A stretch of 46,391 bases of DNA, from the NCBI GenBank assembly GCA_947303405.1, contig CAMYYH010000005.1:1-46391 (forward strand), given 5' to 3'. The stretch's first letter is position 1. Each line of letters starts with the position of its first letter. Shown piece by piece: positions 37,701 through 46,391 of this stretch. A model generated the notes under the pieces. It was not told the DNA's origin. It worked only from the letters and a program-made list of their open reading frames with translations, and searched no databases. Origin of the DNA: an uncultured Mycoplasmatota bacterium. Its GTDB lineage: Bacteria > Bacillota_I > Bacilli_A > RF39 > UBA660. A program made the position numbers and the translations under genes.

Positions 37701-38991
37701 AAAAAATTTTAAAATGATGAACATTATTATCCCACTTATGTTCTTCATTTTAGCACCATTAGAAACATTTAACCCCTTTAAAAACTATTACATAAAGGGA
37801 ACTATTATTTACAAAAATAACAACTATATTGAAATTATAACCCCTAATGATAGTATCTATAAGCTTAATAACAACATTGAATTTACTATTGGCGATACCA
37901 TTACTATCAAATATAAAAAAACATTAAATGATTTTAAAGATATTCAAAACATAATAATAAAAGAGATTACTAAAACAAACGCTAAATTAGATTATTCAGA
38001 AAAAACCATTTCTATTGTTAATAAAATGTCATTAAAAGAAAAAATAGGTCAATTATTACTTGTTAGAGTACCAGAAACAAATAAATTAGAAACAATAAAA
38101 AATTATAACATTGGCGGCTATCTATTATTTCAAAGAGATATTGGTCAAAAAGCCAAAGAAACTATAAAAAATGAAATAAATGAGTATCAATCGACATCTA
38201 AAATACCATTATTAATTGCTATAGATGAAGAAGGCGGAACCGTATCAAGACTTAGCTATAATAAGAATCTTGTTGAAACCCCATTCTTATCTCCTAAAGA
38301 TTTATATAATAATGGCGGTTTTGAAGCCATAAAACAAGATGCCATTAATAAAAATATTCTTTTAAAAGAATTAGGTATTAATATGAACTTAGCTCCTGTC
38401 ACAGACATTACTACCAATCCCGATTCCTTCATGTATAAAAGGAGCTTTGGTAACAACAAAACAGAAACAGCCGAGTTTATTAAAACCATTTTATCAACCC
38501 AAGATAAAGAAGTATCATATGTTTTAAAACACTTTCCAGGCTACTCAAATAATATTGATACTCATACAAGCGTTGCCATAGATAATAGAGATTATCAAAC
38601 AATCAAAAATAACGATTTAATACCATTTAAAATTGGTATAAATAAAGGAGCTAATGCCATTCTTGTATCTCACAACATAGTCACATGTATCGAAGACAAA
38701 CCCTCATCTCTTTCTAGAAACATTCATAATATTTTAAGAAACGCTTTAAATTTCAAGGGTATAATCATTACTGATGATCTATCTATGGATGCCATAAAAG
38801 GATACGATACTAGTACACCGTATAAAGACGCTGTGTTAGCCGGAAATAATATTTTAATAGTAACCGACTATGCCAAAGCATACGAAGAAATATATAATTC
38901 AGTAACAAATGGTAATATATCTGAAGAGCTTATTACAAGACTAGTATATAAAAATATACAATTTAAAATTAATCTAAATCTATACAAATAA
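37687..38991 (+). CDS. GH3 beta-N-acetylhexosaminidase (NagZ-like), membrane-anchored
   Basis: KIGQLLLVRV...GGYLLFQRDI, IDEEGGTVSRL, MNLAPVTDI, VLKHFPGYSNNIDTH (Asp-His dyad loop), GIIITDDLSMDAI; N-terminal hydrophobic anchor. ORF track starts at TTG 37678; GTG 37687 or ATG 37714 also possible. Confidence 0.9.
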   Translation: MKKPKKNFKMMNIIIPLMFFILAPLETFNPFKNYYIKGTIIYKNNNYIEIITPNDSIYKLNNNIEFTIGDTITIKYKKTLNDFKDIQNIIIKEITKTNAKLDYSEKTISIVNKMSLKEKIGQLLLVRVPETNKLETIKNYNIGGYLLFQRDIGQKAKETIKNEINEYQSTSKIPLLIAIDEEGGTVSRLSYNKNLVETPFLSPKDLYNNGGFEAIKQDAINKNILLKELGINMNLAPVTDITTNPDSFMYKRSFGNNKTETAEFIKTILSTQDKEVSYVLKHFPGYSNNIDTHTSVAIDNRDYQTIKNNDLIPFKIGINKGANAILVSHNIVTCIEDKPSSLSRNIHNILRNALNFKGIIITDDLSMDAIKGYDTSTPYKDAVLAGNNILIVTDYAKAYEEIYNSVTNGNISEELITRLVYKNIQFKINLNLYK

Positions 38992-39012
38992 AAAAGAGCT
39001 AAGCTCTTTTTA
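38989..39012. terminator. Bidirectional terminator between convergent genes
   Basis: AAAAAGAGCT/AGCTCTTTTT palindrome between the NagZ-like (+) and 39010 (-) genes. Confidence 0.8.
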
Positions 39013-40653
39013 ATTTTCATCATCAATTTCTTCTTTAACTATTTTCTCACTAATAACACTAGTAGTTTTCTTTTTCTTCTTTAGATAAAGTACTAATATT
39101 AAAACTACAACAATAACTAATATAGCAATAAGAATTAATAATAAATGTACTTTATTACTCTTTTGAAAAGATACTACATCATCACTTGGTTTAACAACTA
39201 ACTTACTATCTAACTCTTCATTAGTAATCAAATAATCAGAATTATGAGTAATAGTAAATTCATAATAGTCATCTGATTTCTTAGCATTCTTATCAATTTC
39301 ACAAAAGTTATTTGTTGATTCATTATAAATATAAACAAACACCTTATCATTTAAATCCTCTGTTACATCGTTAGCCTTAACTCTTACTAGAGCTTTACCA
39401 GGTAAATTACCATTATCTGGGAAACTTACTACTACACCTTTAGACACTAACTTGTTAATATCTTCGTTATTAGCAACATCATCAACACTCATAGTAACAT
39501 CAATTGTCTTAGAATCAGTAACGTCACTACCATTAAATATTATTTGATTCCCTTTATAATTAATAACCAACTTCTTATTTCTTCCTTTTATTGTATTAAA
39601 CAACTCTTCACTAATCAAAGAATCAGAATCGGCATTAATTGTAATTTCACTTCCTCTAGGCGCATTATATAATTTAGCAAAAACTTCTGAATCTAAATCC
39701 TCATTATTATAATTAAATGTTGTTTCTTCTTCATCGCTTATTTCTAGTTTAGAATTAAAACTAAACCTTTCTGTATCATTTTTTCCATCTTTACTATAAG
39801 CAGTAGTACTCTTAGTAGATGAAATTACAGCCCCTGTTAAAGAATATGTTCCCGCCTCAGTAGATGAAGGAATAACAAAATATGGTTTATCATCTTCTAT
39901 ATCATTAGCGTACACCATAAAAGATTTATCATCATTAGAAGTAAACACTAATTTTAAACTATCTAATTTCTCACTAGCATCAACATCTATAAACACTTTT
40001 TCTCCTACTTTAGAAGAAGTACTATTAAGAGAAATACTAGTAAGTTTTATTTTAGATGTAGAAGAATTTCCTTCTTTTTCCGTTACATTAATAAAAGTAT
40101 AAAAAGAATAATTATCAGTACCAGTTGCCCGATATTGTTTAGTAAACGTTGTATTATCACTATTTCTACCTACCAACAAAACATCAGTAACGGTATACTT
40201 AGTACTAGCAGCAGAATTAGGTACTACTATATAAGGATTACTAGAAATACTTTGAACTTGAGCCGTAAAAGTAGTTCCATTAGCCCCTTTAAATACTATC
40301 GAAGCCGCAGTATTACAAGCACCACTAGTATTCAATATAACGTTTACTCTCTCACCTGGTTTAGCAGTTGTTTTCTCTAAAGCAAATAATTGCAAATAAA
40401 TAATATTATCTGTTAAACTCGCATTCGCACTTGATGCATTGGCACTAGAAGCATTCGCACCCGATGCGTTTGCACTTGATGCATTGGCACTAGAAGCATT
40501 CGCACTCGATGCATTGGCATTAGTTGCATGATTAGCAACAGCAACTAAAAATTCCTTATTAGATTTTTGCGAACTATTAATTCTAAACGTCATTAGCATT
40601 ACTAAAACCAATAATATAACCCCGACTTTGAAAACCTTATCTCTACGATTCAT
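39010..40653 (-). CDS. Membrane-anchored surface protein: NASSA repeats, two Ig-like domains, conserved juxtamembrane domain, C-terminal TM
   Basis: Signal-anchor N-terminus; (NASSA)n; TTAKPGERVNVILNTSG... and SSKVGEKVFIDVDASE... Ig-like repeats; C-terminal VHLLLILIAILVIVVVLILVLYLKKKKK. Confidence 0.8.
   Translation of the reverse strand: MNRRDKVFKVGVILLVLVMLMTFRINSSQKSNKEFLVAVANHATNANASSANASSANASSANASGANASSANASSANASLTDNIIYLQLFALEKTTAKPGERVNVILNTSGACNTAASIVFKGANGTTFTAQVQSISSNPYIVVPNSAASTKYTVTDVLLVGRNSDNTTFTKQYRATGTDNYSFYTFINVTEKEGNSSTSKIKLTSISLNSTSSKVGEKVFIDVDASEKLDSLKLVFTSNDDKSFMVYANDIEDDKPYFVIPSSTEAGTYSLTGAVISSTKSTTAYSKDGKNDTERFSFNSKLEISDEEETTFNYNNEDLDSEVFAKLYNAPRGSEITINADSDSLISEELFNTIKGRNKKLVINYKGNQIIFNGSDVTDSKTIDVTMSVDDVANNEDINKLVSKGVVVSFPDNGNLPGKALVRVKANDVTEDLNDKVFVYIYNESTNNFCEIDKNAKKSDDYYEFTITHNSDYLITNEELDSKLVVKPSDDVVSFQKSNKVHLLLILIAILVIVVVLILVLYLKKKKKTTSVISEKIVKEEIDDEN
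40421..40529. repeat. 15-bp minisatellite, ~7 copies, encoding Asn-Ala-Ser-Ser-Ala
   Basis: GCATTSGCACYHGAW in tandem with a hint of 45-bp higher-order period. Confidence 0.9.
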
Positions 40654-40691
40654 ATAAGACCCACTCTCCTAAACCAATTATATATTATAAA

Positions 40692-42221
40692 TCACTCTTT
40701 TTCAATACAACTATTATTAATGCTTATATAATGTAATCCCATTAATAACCAAAAAATAGGCGTAACAATAACTAAAGATAAATTAAAGAAATCTTGAATC
40801 AAATAACAAATAATCGCAACTAAAAGAACAGAAGAATATTCATTAATCTTCTTAATACCCATTTTCAATTGGTAAAAAATAAATGTTAAGTAATTAATTA
40901 AACCTAGTATACCTAAATTAATAATCATAGTTAAATAAACATTAGCCGCCGTATCATTTATTGTAAGTGGTCCAATCGCCATAATATCAGCAGTATATTT
41001 AGCCATAAACCTAATTGCAAAAGTATCAGGACCAGATCCAATAATTGGATATTGAGAAATCAGGGATATTGTTCTCTTCCATAAGAATATTCTATAAGTA
41101 CCAAATTCATCACTAAAATTACCATGTAATAACTCATGCATTTCATATAGAATACCACTCTTAAAATTAATAAAGTATACCCCTAGCAAAGCAACAATAC
41201 CACAACAAAATATCCCTAAATACGAATACTTAACAACCATTTTAGAACAATCATATGGTAATTTATTTAATGTATAACCTAAGTATATAAGAAGACTACA
41301 CACTAACAAGAATAAAACCACTATATAATTAAATTGAAAATATAATCCCACTCTATGTAAGGAATAATGATACTCAGGATTCAAAATAATATTAATACAA
41401 TAAGACATTAACACAGTAGCTAACATAATTAAAAACCTAGCCAACCTCTTATTATTTAATATAATAAATGGAAATATAATTACCAAGGTTCCTAAAAATG
41501 CTACCTTGCCACTCTGAACATCAATTATACCTATAATAAAGAATCCCATCAATACTGATAATAAATGTATTATTCTTTCCCATTTTTTATTATTATCTAA
41601 AAAAACAAAAGCACTAAAGGAAACTGTTAATAAAAGACAATATAATGCCGATATGAAATCTACATTACCTATAGTTGTCATAAAACTAACATTATGTGTT
41701 CCTATCCCATCTTGGTACATATTAAAAGGATTAAATCCTATATACTGTAAGACAGCAATTAAACTAATTAGTATTGAAGAGATAGATAAATATTCAATAT
41801 ATCTTCTTTTAAACTTACCAAACATAGAAACACCTAAAAAAGATAAGACATATAAACTCATAGAAATAAGACCTTCTCTTCTACCTACTCCTATAAATAA
41901 ATTATACTCCCCAAAAAATGGCGAAAGAAAACAAGATAGTATATTAACAAGTAAAAAAACTATTGCTAACCACTGAACTACAGATAATTTTCTATTTTCA
42001 AAATACTTTACTTTCCTAAATAACCTAAAATACATAATTACTAAAACATTCATAATAACATAAATGGTAGCAATAGTTACATAAGAATACCACTTACACT
42101 CTAAAATATGAAAGAAGCCAGTTTTATCAACGATTAAAGGAAATATCAGAATCATAGAGAAAACAAATACTTCTGTTATTACTTCTAAAATCTCTGCTTC
42201 CTTTTTTAACAACCCTTGCAT
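40692..42221 (-). CDS. O-antigen ligase/polymerase (Wzy/WaaL-like) membrane protein
   Basis: ~10+ TMs; FLWKRTISLISQYPIIGSGPDTFAIRFMAKY...NVYLTMIINLGILGLINYLTF typical of O-antigen ligase family proteins. Confidence 0.8.
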   Translation of the reverse strand: MQGLLKKEAEILEVITEVFVFSMILIFPLIVDKTGFFHILECKWYSYVTIATIYVIMNVLVIMYFRLFRKVKYFENRKLSVVQWLAIVFLLVNILSCFLSPFFGEYNLFIGVGRREGLISMSLYVLSFLGVSMFGKFKRRYIEYLSISSILISLIAVLQYIGFNPFNMYQDGIGTHNVSFMTTIGNVDFISALYCLLLTVSFSAFVFLDNNKKWERIIHLLSVLMGFFIIGIIDVQSGKVAFLGTLVIIFPFIILNNKRLARFLIMLATVLMSYCINIILNPEYHYSLHRVGLYFQFNYIVVLFLLVCSLLIYLGYTLNKLPYDCSKMVVKYSYLGIFCCGIVALLGVYFINFKSGILYEMHELLHGNFSDEFGTYRIFLWKRTISLISQYPIIGSGPDTFAIRFMAKYTADIMAIGPLTINDTAANVYLTMIINLGILGLINYLTFIFYQLKMGIKKINEYSSVLLVAIICYLIQDFFNLSLVIVTPIFWLLMGLHYISINNSCIEKE

Positions 42222-42335
42222 AATTCACAATCCCATCTTATATTTTTATATTATTCTAATAATCCCCTAAGTAATATCATATCCATCAATTACTTCTAAA
42301 TCTTAATTATCACCATCTAAACTATTGATAGTAAG

Positions 42336-42908
42336 TTAATTAGCCATTTCATCTATTGCTTTCTTTATATAGTATTTTTGCTGATCAAAATCAAATCTTG
42401 TTACTGGTATTCTTCCAACCATATTTGTTCTCAAAAAATGATTTAATGTATCGAATGAAGTTAAAGTTTCTTCAGTACCGTTACCACTTCCACCAGCGCA
42501 GGCTATACAAATTATTTTTTTATCTTTTATTTTTGAATTATCATTGAATGAATCACATCTTTTTAAACGGTCAAAAAATGTTTTTGCTGATTCACTCATT
42601 TCGTGAAAATAAACCGGCGTTACAAAAATGTACGCATCATAATCATTCATTTTTCTATAAATATCATTAAAATCGTCTTTTTGAATACACATATGTGTTT
42701 CTAAACATTTCCCCCACCCACGAGGGCCACAGGCATAACACTTATTAATATTTTGTTTATTTATACAAATATAATCTGAATGATAACCCAGTTCCTTTAA
42801 TCTATTTTCACATATTTCAACACATGATAAAGTTAATCCTTTTTTATTAGGAATAAAACTATCTTCATTAACAATATCATTACTAAATCCTAATATTAAT
42901 ACCCTCAT
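42336..42908 (-). CDS. Flavodoxin-like NAD(P)H-dependent FMN reductase family protein
   Basis: MRVLILGFSNDIV...GLTLSCVEICENRLKELG...CYACGPRGWGKC...DDFNDIYRKMNDYDAYIFVTPVYFHEMSESAKTFFDRLKRC. Confidence 0.85.
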   Translation of the reverse strand: MRVLILGFSNDIVNEDSFIPNKKGLTLSCVEICENRLKELGYHSDYICINKQNINKCYACGPRGWGKCLETHMCIQKDDFNDIYRKMNDYDAYIFVTPVYFHEMSESAKTFFDRLKRCDSFNDNSKIKDKKIICIACAGGSGNGTEETLTSFDTLNHFLRTNMVGRIPVTRFDFDQQKYYIKKAIDEMAN

Positions 42909-43003
42909 AATTACACTCTTTCTATTATCATCGTTTTCTATCTAATTAAAAGCAATTAACAAAAAAATTATAACACAATAATTCAAATATCTAACTAAAT
43001 TCA

Positions 43004-43040
43004 TAAAAAAACTATGTAAAAAAATATTTCAACATAGTTA
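43004..43040 (-). terminator. Intrinsic terminator at the end of the right-hand repeat/cassette region
   Basis: AACTATGT...ACATAGTT followed by T7 on the minus strand. Confidence 0.6.
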
Positions 43041-43095
43041 TACTAGTTTCTTATGACACAGTTTATTTTTCTTATTCTTCAAAGTTTATACATTC

Positions 43096-43214
43096 AAGTA
43101 TCGATATAGACTCCAATAGCTAGATTATTGGTTTTTGCTATGTCATTTTCTATATGTCCATGTGTATTTGCATGGGAACTACTAACCTTGTCTATTGGTT
43201 TTTGCATAGTCATC
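43096..43214 (-). repeat. Dispersed ~120-bp structured repeat, copy A
   Basis: Shares CTAG[A/G]..AT[T/G]GGTTTTTGC.ATGTCATTTTC/TTATATGT.CATGTGT.TTTGCAT and A[C/T]AACCTTGTCTATTGGTTTTTG.ATAGTCA with copies C and D. Confidence 0.85.
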
Positions 43215-43240
43215 AGTGTCTTTTTCTGTATAAAATAATT

Positions 43241-43729
43241 TCATTTCTTATGTTCGATATAATGTGGTATATTTTTTCTTTCTTCATAGTATGAATTAAT
43301 GCCAATTTGTTTTATTCTTGTATTACCCTCAAACCACTTTTTTATCACATTATCTTTAAATACTGTGTTGTTTACTTTATCACATGGAAACAAACTACAC
43401 TCACCACAAAAATTAACATTATGCTCCTTGACACATTCATTAATAAAACAACCTTTTATACTACACCCATTAGCTCCCCCATTTCTACAACCACCACATT
43501 TTGGATTAGCATACTTTTTTAATTTGTTTTGAAAAACTATAAATTCATCTAATTTATATCTATATTCTTTTTTTAAATTTTTTTCTAAAAATTCTTTATG
43601 ACCATCTAGTAATCTCAACAATTCTTTTGCATAAATACTAATGTCACCATATTTGCATCCTGTACATGTTGAACAAAACAATGAACATGGTGCAACAGCT
43701 TTTAATATATCATTACTTATTTTATTCAT
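43241..43729 (-). CDS. DUF3795-type Cys-rich protein
   Basis: CSLFCSTCTGCKYGDISIYAKELLRLL...NPKCGGCRNGGANGCSIKGCFINECVKEHNVNFCGECSLFPCDK. Start set to ATG 43729 (GGAGTTAAAAACATG); the ORF-track N-terminus to 43858 is repeat copy B. Confidence 0.8.
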   Translation of the reverse strand: MNKISNDILKAVAPCSLFCSTCTGCKYGDISIYAKELLRLLDGHKEFLEKNLKKEYRYKLDEFIVFQNKLKKYANPKCGGCRNGGANGCSIKGCFINECVKEHNVNFCGECSLFPCDKVNNTVFKDNVIKKWFEGNTRIKQIGINSYYEERKNIPHYIEHKK

Positions 43730-43742
43730 GTTTTTAACTCCT

Positions 43743-43862
43743 CTCAAGTGCTGTGATACTTTCGCAAAGGGTTGTATCAGTGTCAGTGCTAAGTGCTCTA
43801 ACCTTGTTTCAGTATTGGGAATATTTCCTAGGAATGAAACTACCCTAGTTGTTTGCATATTA
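43743..43862 (-). repeat. Dispersed structured repeat, diverged copy B
   Basis: Minus strand TTTGCGAAAGTATCACAG matches ATTGCGAGAGTATCACAG of copy D; also carries the conserved ACAAGGTTAG box. Confidence 0.65.
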
Positions 43863-43904
43863 GTACTAACTCATTTTAAAAAACGTATTATTCAAATACT
43901 AATA

Positions 43905-44540
43905 TCATAGGTTTTTAATATCATTTGTCTTCTCTTTTTTCAAAATCATTTTTGTTCCAAAAAACATTATTAATAATCCTACTATTAAATTTAAAACACT
44001 TGATATTTTTTCTGGTATGAAACCTGAAAGTACTGTCCCTAATAGAGCTATAAAGGTTAAGAAAAATAATGTAGCTGACACCAATCCAAGTGAGAATACA
44101 ACTAATTCTTTTTTCTTCAATTTATCATCAATTATCTTAGTTGTTAAAACACTTCCCCAAAAAACTATTGTAATTGGATTAGAAAGAGTCAAAACTAATC
44201 CTTGGATAAATATATTTGTAGAACTAGGTTTTAAATTTAACCCGGGGATTATATTTATACTAAATACATTTAAGATTATATTTACCCCAAAAACAATCAA
44301 TACTAATGAACCTATTATCTTGAATATTGTTTTTGTTTTTTTATTATCTAATAATTTGCTCACACCTAATCCCGCTAAAATAATATAAAATGCATCTACA
44401 AGTGCAATCGCTAGTACTAATGACATAGCTCCGATAAAACTAACATTTTTTGCAGTATTAAATACCATTAAACACATAGGACCAATTGCCAATTGTAATA
44501 ACATACCAAACTTTACTCCATCAAAATATTTTTTATGCAT
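43905..44540 (-). CDS. LysE-family translocator
   Basis: FGMLLQLAIGPMCLMVFNTAKNVSFIGAMSLVLAIALVDAFYIILAGLGVSKLL...NPITIVFWGSVL. Confidence 0.85.
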   Translation of the reverse strand: MHKKYFDGVKFGMLLQLAIGPMCLMVFNTAKNVSFIGAMSLVLAIALVDAFYIILAGLGVSKLLDNKKTKTIFKIIGSLVLIVFGVNIILNVFSINIIPGLNLKPSSTNIFIQGLVLTLSNPITIVFWGSVLTTKIIDDKLKKKELVVFSLGLVSATLFFLTFIALLGTVLSGFIPEKISSVLNLIVGLLIMFFGTKMILKKEKTNDIKNL

Positions 44541-44555
44541 TTTATCACCATCTCT

Positions 44556-45518
44556 TTATATTTTTGTATCTTGCTTTTTTATTTTTCTATGATAACATCC
44601 CATTGTATCTTCAGTAATAAACCCAGCCGCATTGTAAAACTTTCCTCGCCATCCATAAGAATTGACATAACATTTTGCAACATCTAATTCTTTACATTTT
44701 ATAATAACTCCATGCAACATTGCCGCTCCCATCCCTTTGTGTCTATATTTTTCTCTTGTACTTACTGTTTCAATATAAGCGGTTTTAGATTTTTTATCAA
44801 CATAAACAAAGCAATAAGAACAAACGTTGTTTTTTTCATTTGGGTTTTCATCAATTACTAAACATTCAAAACTATCATTATACATAGATGATTTTTTTCT
44901 TGAAATATAAGCCCCCATATCATTTTTGTAATCATAATTTTTATACTTTTGATTTTCTAAATCAGGACGAAACCCCATAATACACGCACTCCATTTATTT
45001 CCTTCGTCGTTATATTCATTTCCATACACCAATTTAAAACCTTTAGGTAAATCAATGGACACATCTACTTTTTGCGGACAAACATAGCTATCATAGTATT
45101 CTTTTTGTTGTCTTGTATATCCCCTTTGTTTTAATATTTTTTTTCTATATTTTAAGCTATCATTTGCAATAACTACAAAAACTATTGAGCCATCTTTATC
45201 TTTTTTAAATAGGGGTCTACAATTATCTTCTGCATAACTTACCATTGATTCGAACAGATTTTCATATCCTTTTTTTATGCTCATATATATAGCATCACCA
45301 TCTGGTAAAATACATCCTACTATTTCATTATTGTCTTCCCACATAAAAATATAATCACTTGATTTTGGATTACTAGAATAAGTATCCTTGCTATAAATTA
45401 AATCATGTAATCTTTCAGGAAGCCAAGATGTCATATTTTTGTTCTCTAAATATTGTATTCTTAAATAATTTTCAAGTTTTTCTAAATCTGTATCTATATT
45501 AAATCTTTTAATTTCCAT
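44556..45518 (-). CDS. GNAT family N-acetyltransferase (two-domain)
   Basis: TAYIETVSTREKYRHKGMGAAMLHGVIIKCKELDVAKCYVNSYGWRGKFYNAAGF. Confidence 0.88.
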   Translation of the reverse strand: MEIKRFNIDTDLEKLENYLRIQYLENKNMTSWLPERLHDLIYSKDTYSSNPKSSDYIFMWEDNNEIVGCILPDGDAIYMSIKKGYENLFESMVSYAEDNCRPLFKKDKDGSIVFVVIANDSLKYRKKILKQRGYTRQQKEYYDSYVCPQKVDVSIDLPKGFKLVYGNEYNDEGNKWSACIMGFRPDLENQKYKNYDYKNDMGAYISRKKSSMYNDSFECLVIDENPNEKNNVCSYCFVYVDKKSKTAYIETVSTREKYRHKGMGAAMLHGVIIKCKELDVAKCYVNSYGWRGKFYNAAGFITEDTMGCYHRKIKKQDTKI

Positions 45519-45530
45519 TTTAATATCCTT

Positions 45531-45661
45531 TCAAGAATCGTGATTGATTCGCAATGGCTAGACCATGGGTTTTTGACATATCATTTTTTATATGTGCATG
45601 TGTCTTTGCATTCCTAAAACCAATATTTTACCAACCTTGTCTATTGGTTTTTGAATAGTCA
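45531..45661 (-). repeat. Dispersed structured repeat, copy C
   Basis: CGCAATGGCTAGACCATGGGTTTTTGACATATCATTTTTTATATGTGCATGTGTCTTTGCAT...ACCAACCTTGTCTATTGGTTTTTGAATAGTCA. Confidence 0.88.
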
Positions 45662-45671
45662 CATATTTTTA

Positions 45672-46196
45672 TTAATTCATATAATCTAGAACTTTATTAC
45701 AATATTTTATAGCTTCTACCATTTCTTTATTGTTAAATAATTCAATATATTTTTTCTTATCTATGAATATAGCACCTGATACTTCGGATTCTTTCATTTT
45801 TATATTGTTTATATTAATATCTTTTTGAACTAAAAATAAATATGTAAAATGATTAATAAAAGTATTGTTATCTAATTTTACTTTATTTAAATAAGTATCA
45901 ATTAATTTTAGTTCTTCTGTTTTAACTTTGATACCTGTTTCTTCAAACAATTCTCTTACGCCTGCTTGTTCAGGAGTTTCATCAATATTTATGTGACCAG
46001 CACCGGATAGGTCCCATTTATTTGGTTCAGTCTTCTTATTTAATGATCTTTTCTGAATCAATAACTTTCCATCTTTATTAATTAAGGCAATTACACTTAT
46101 TCCATGACATAAACTTTCTTTATGAGCAATAGACTTATCAATTCTTTTTCCAATTTTTTTACCATCTTCAGTTAATATTTCAACTATTTCATCCAT
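45672..46196 (-). CDS. NUDIX hydrolase
   Basis: GAGHINIDETPEQAGVRELFEETGI (Nudix box GX5EX7REUXEEXGU). Confidence 0.92.
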   Translation of the reverse strand: MDEIVEILTEDGKKIGKRIDKSIAHKESLCHGISVIALINKDGKLLIQKRSLNKKTEPNKWDLSGAGHINIDETPEQAGVRELFEETGIKVKTEELKLIDTYLNKVKLDNNTFINHFTYLFLVQKDININNIKMKESEVSGAIFIDKKKYIELFNNKEMVEAIKYCNKVLDYMN

Positions 46197-46225
46197 AAAC
46201 TTACCATCCTATTTTCTTTCTAAAA

Positions 46226-46351
46226 CTGTGATACTCTCGCAATGGCTAGACCATGGGTTTTTGCGTAGTCATTTTTTACATGTTCGTGGGTCTTTGCATG
46301 GATATTACCCAAAAACTGCCAACCTTGTCTGTGTGTTATTTGCTATGTCAT
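46226..46351 (-). repeat. Dispersed structured repeat, copy D
   Basis: CGCAATGGCTAGACCATGGGTTTTTGCGTAGTCATTTTTTACATGTTCGTGGGTCTTTGCATG...GCCAACCTTGTCTGTGTGTTATTTGCTATGTCA. Confidence 0.85.
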
Positions 46352-46391
46352 TATTTCTTTTTAATTGGATGTCTTATTACAGTCTTTAATT

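Noticed and set aside
38256-38489. 77-aa minus-strand ORF
   Set aside because: Antisense of the NagZ-like gene.
40421-40529. NxS sequons as proof of N-glycosylation
   Set aside because: No PglB-like oligosaccharyltransferase in the window; repetition of NAS may just reflect the minisatellite.
43096-46351. Classical integron attC sites for the repeat copies
   Set aside because: No clear RYYYAAC/GTTRRRY core pair at the ends of any copy and no integron integrase in the window; reported as an unassigned repeat family.
43096-46351. CRISPR array
   Set aside because: Repeats are ~120 bp, imperfect, and separated by whole genes; no cas genes.

Overview
AT-rich, low-GC Gram-positive-like (Bacilli/Firmicutes-type) chromosomal window, coded almost entirely on the minus strand. 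The only convincing + strand genes are a phosphopantetheinyl transferase and a NagZ-like GH3. Housekeeping content: trpS with a Trp T-box leader, trmB, tag, and tRNA-Gln(CUG). Envelope content is unusually dense: (i) a papain-like protease with InlB B-repeats and a C-terminal dockerin, next to a membrane-anchored Ig/cohesin-like + cadherin-like protein; (ii) a ~1970-aa vWA/10xCnaB adhesin; (iii) a TasA/camelysin-like protein, a multi-TM-fused SipW-type signal peptidase and a DUF5305-like protein with a histone-like basic tail; (iv) a VanW - DltA-like - DltC-like - TraX-like operon divergent from an Sfp-type PPTase and NagZ, with no DltB/DltD in the window. At the right edge, small accessory genes (DUF3795, LysE+GNAT, NUDIX) are interspersed with four same-orientation copies of a ~120-bp structured repeat with no classical attC signature, a candidate undescribed cassette-array-like arrangement. 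My strongest leads for something new are this repeat array and the Dlt-like/TraX cassette. No searches or folding programs were run; family calls come from reading motifs in the translations.
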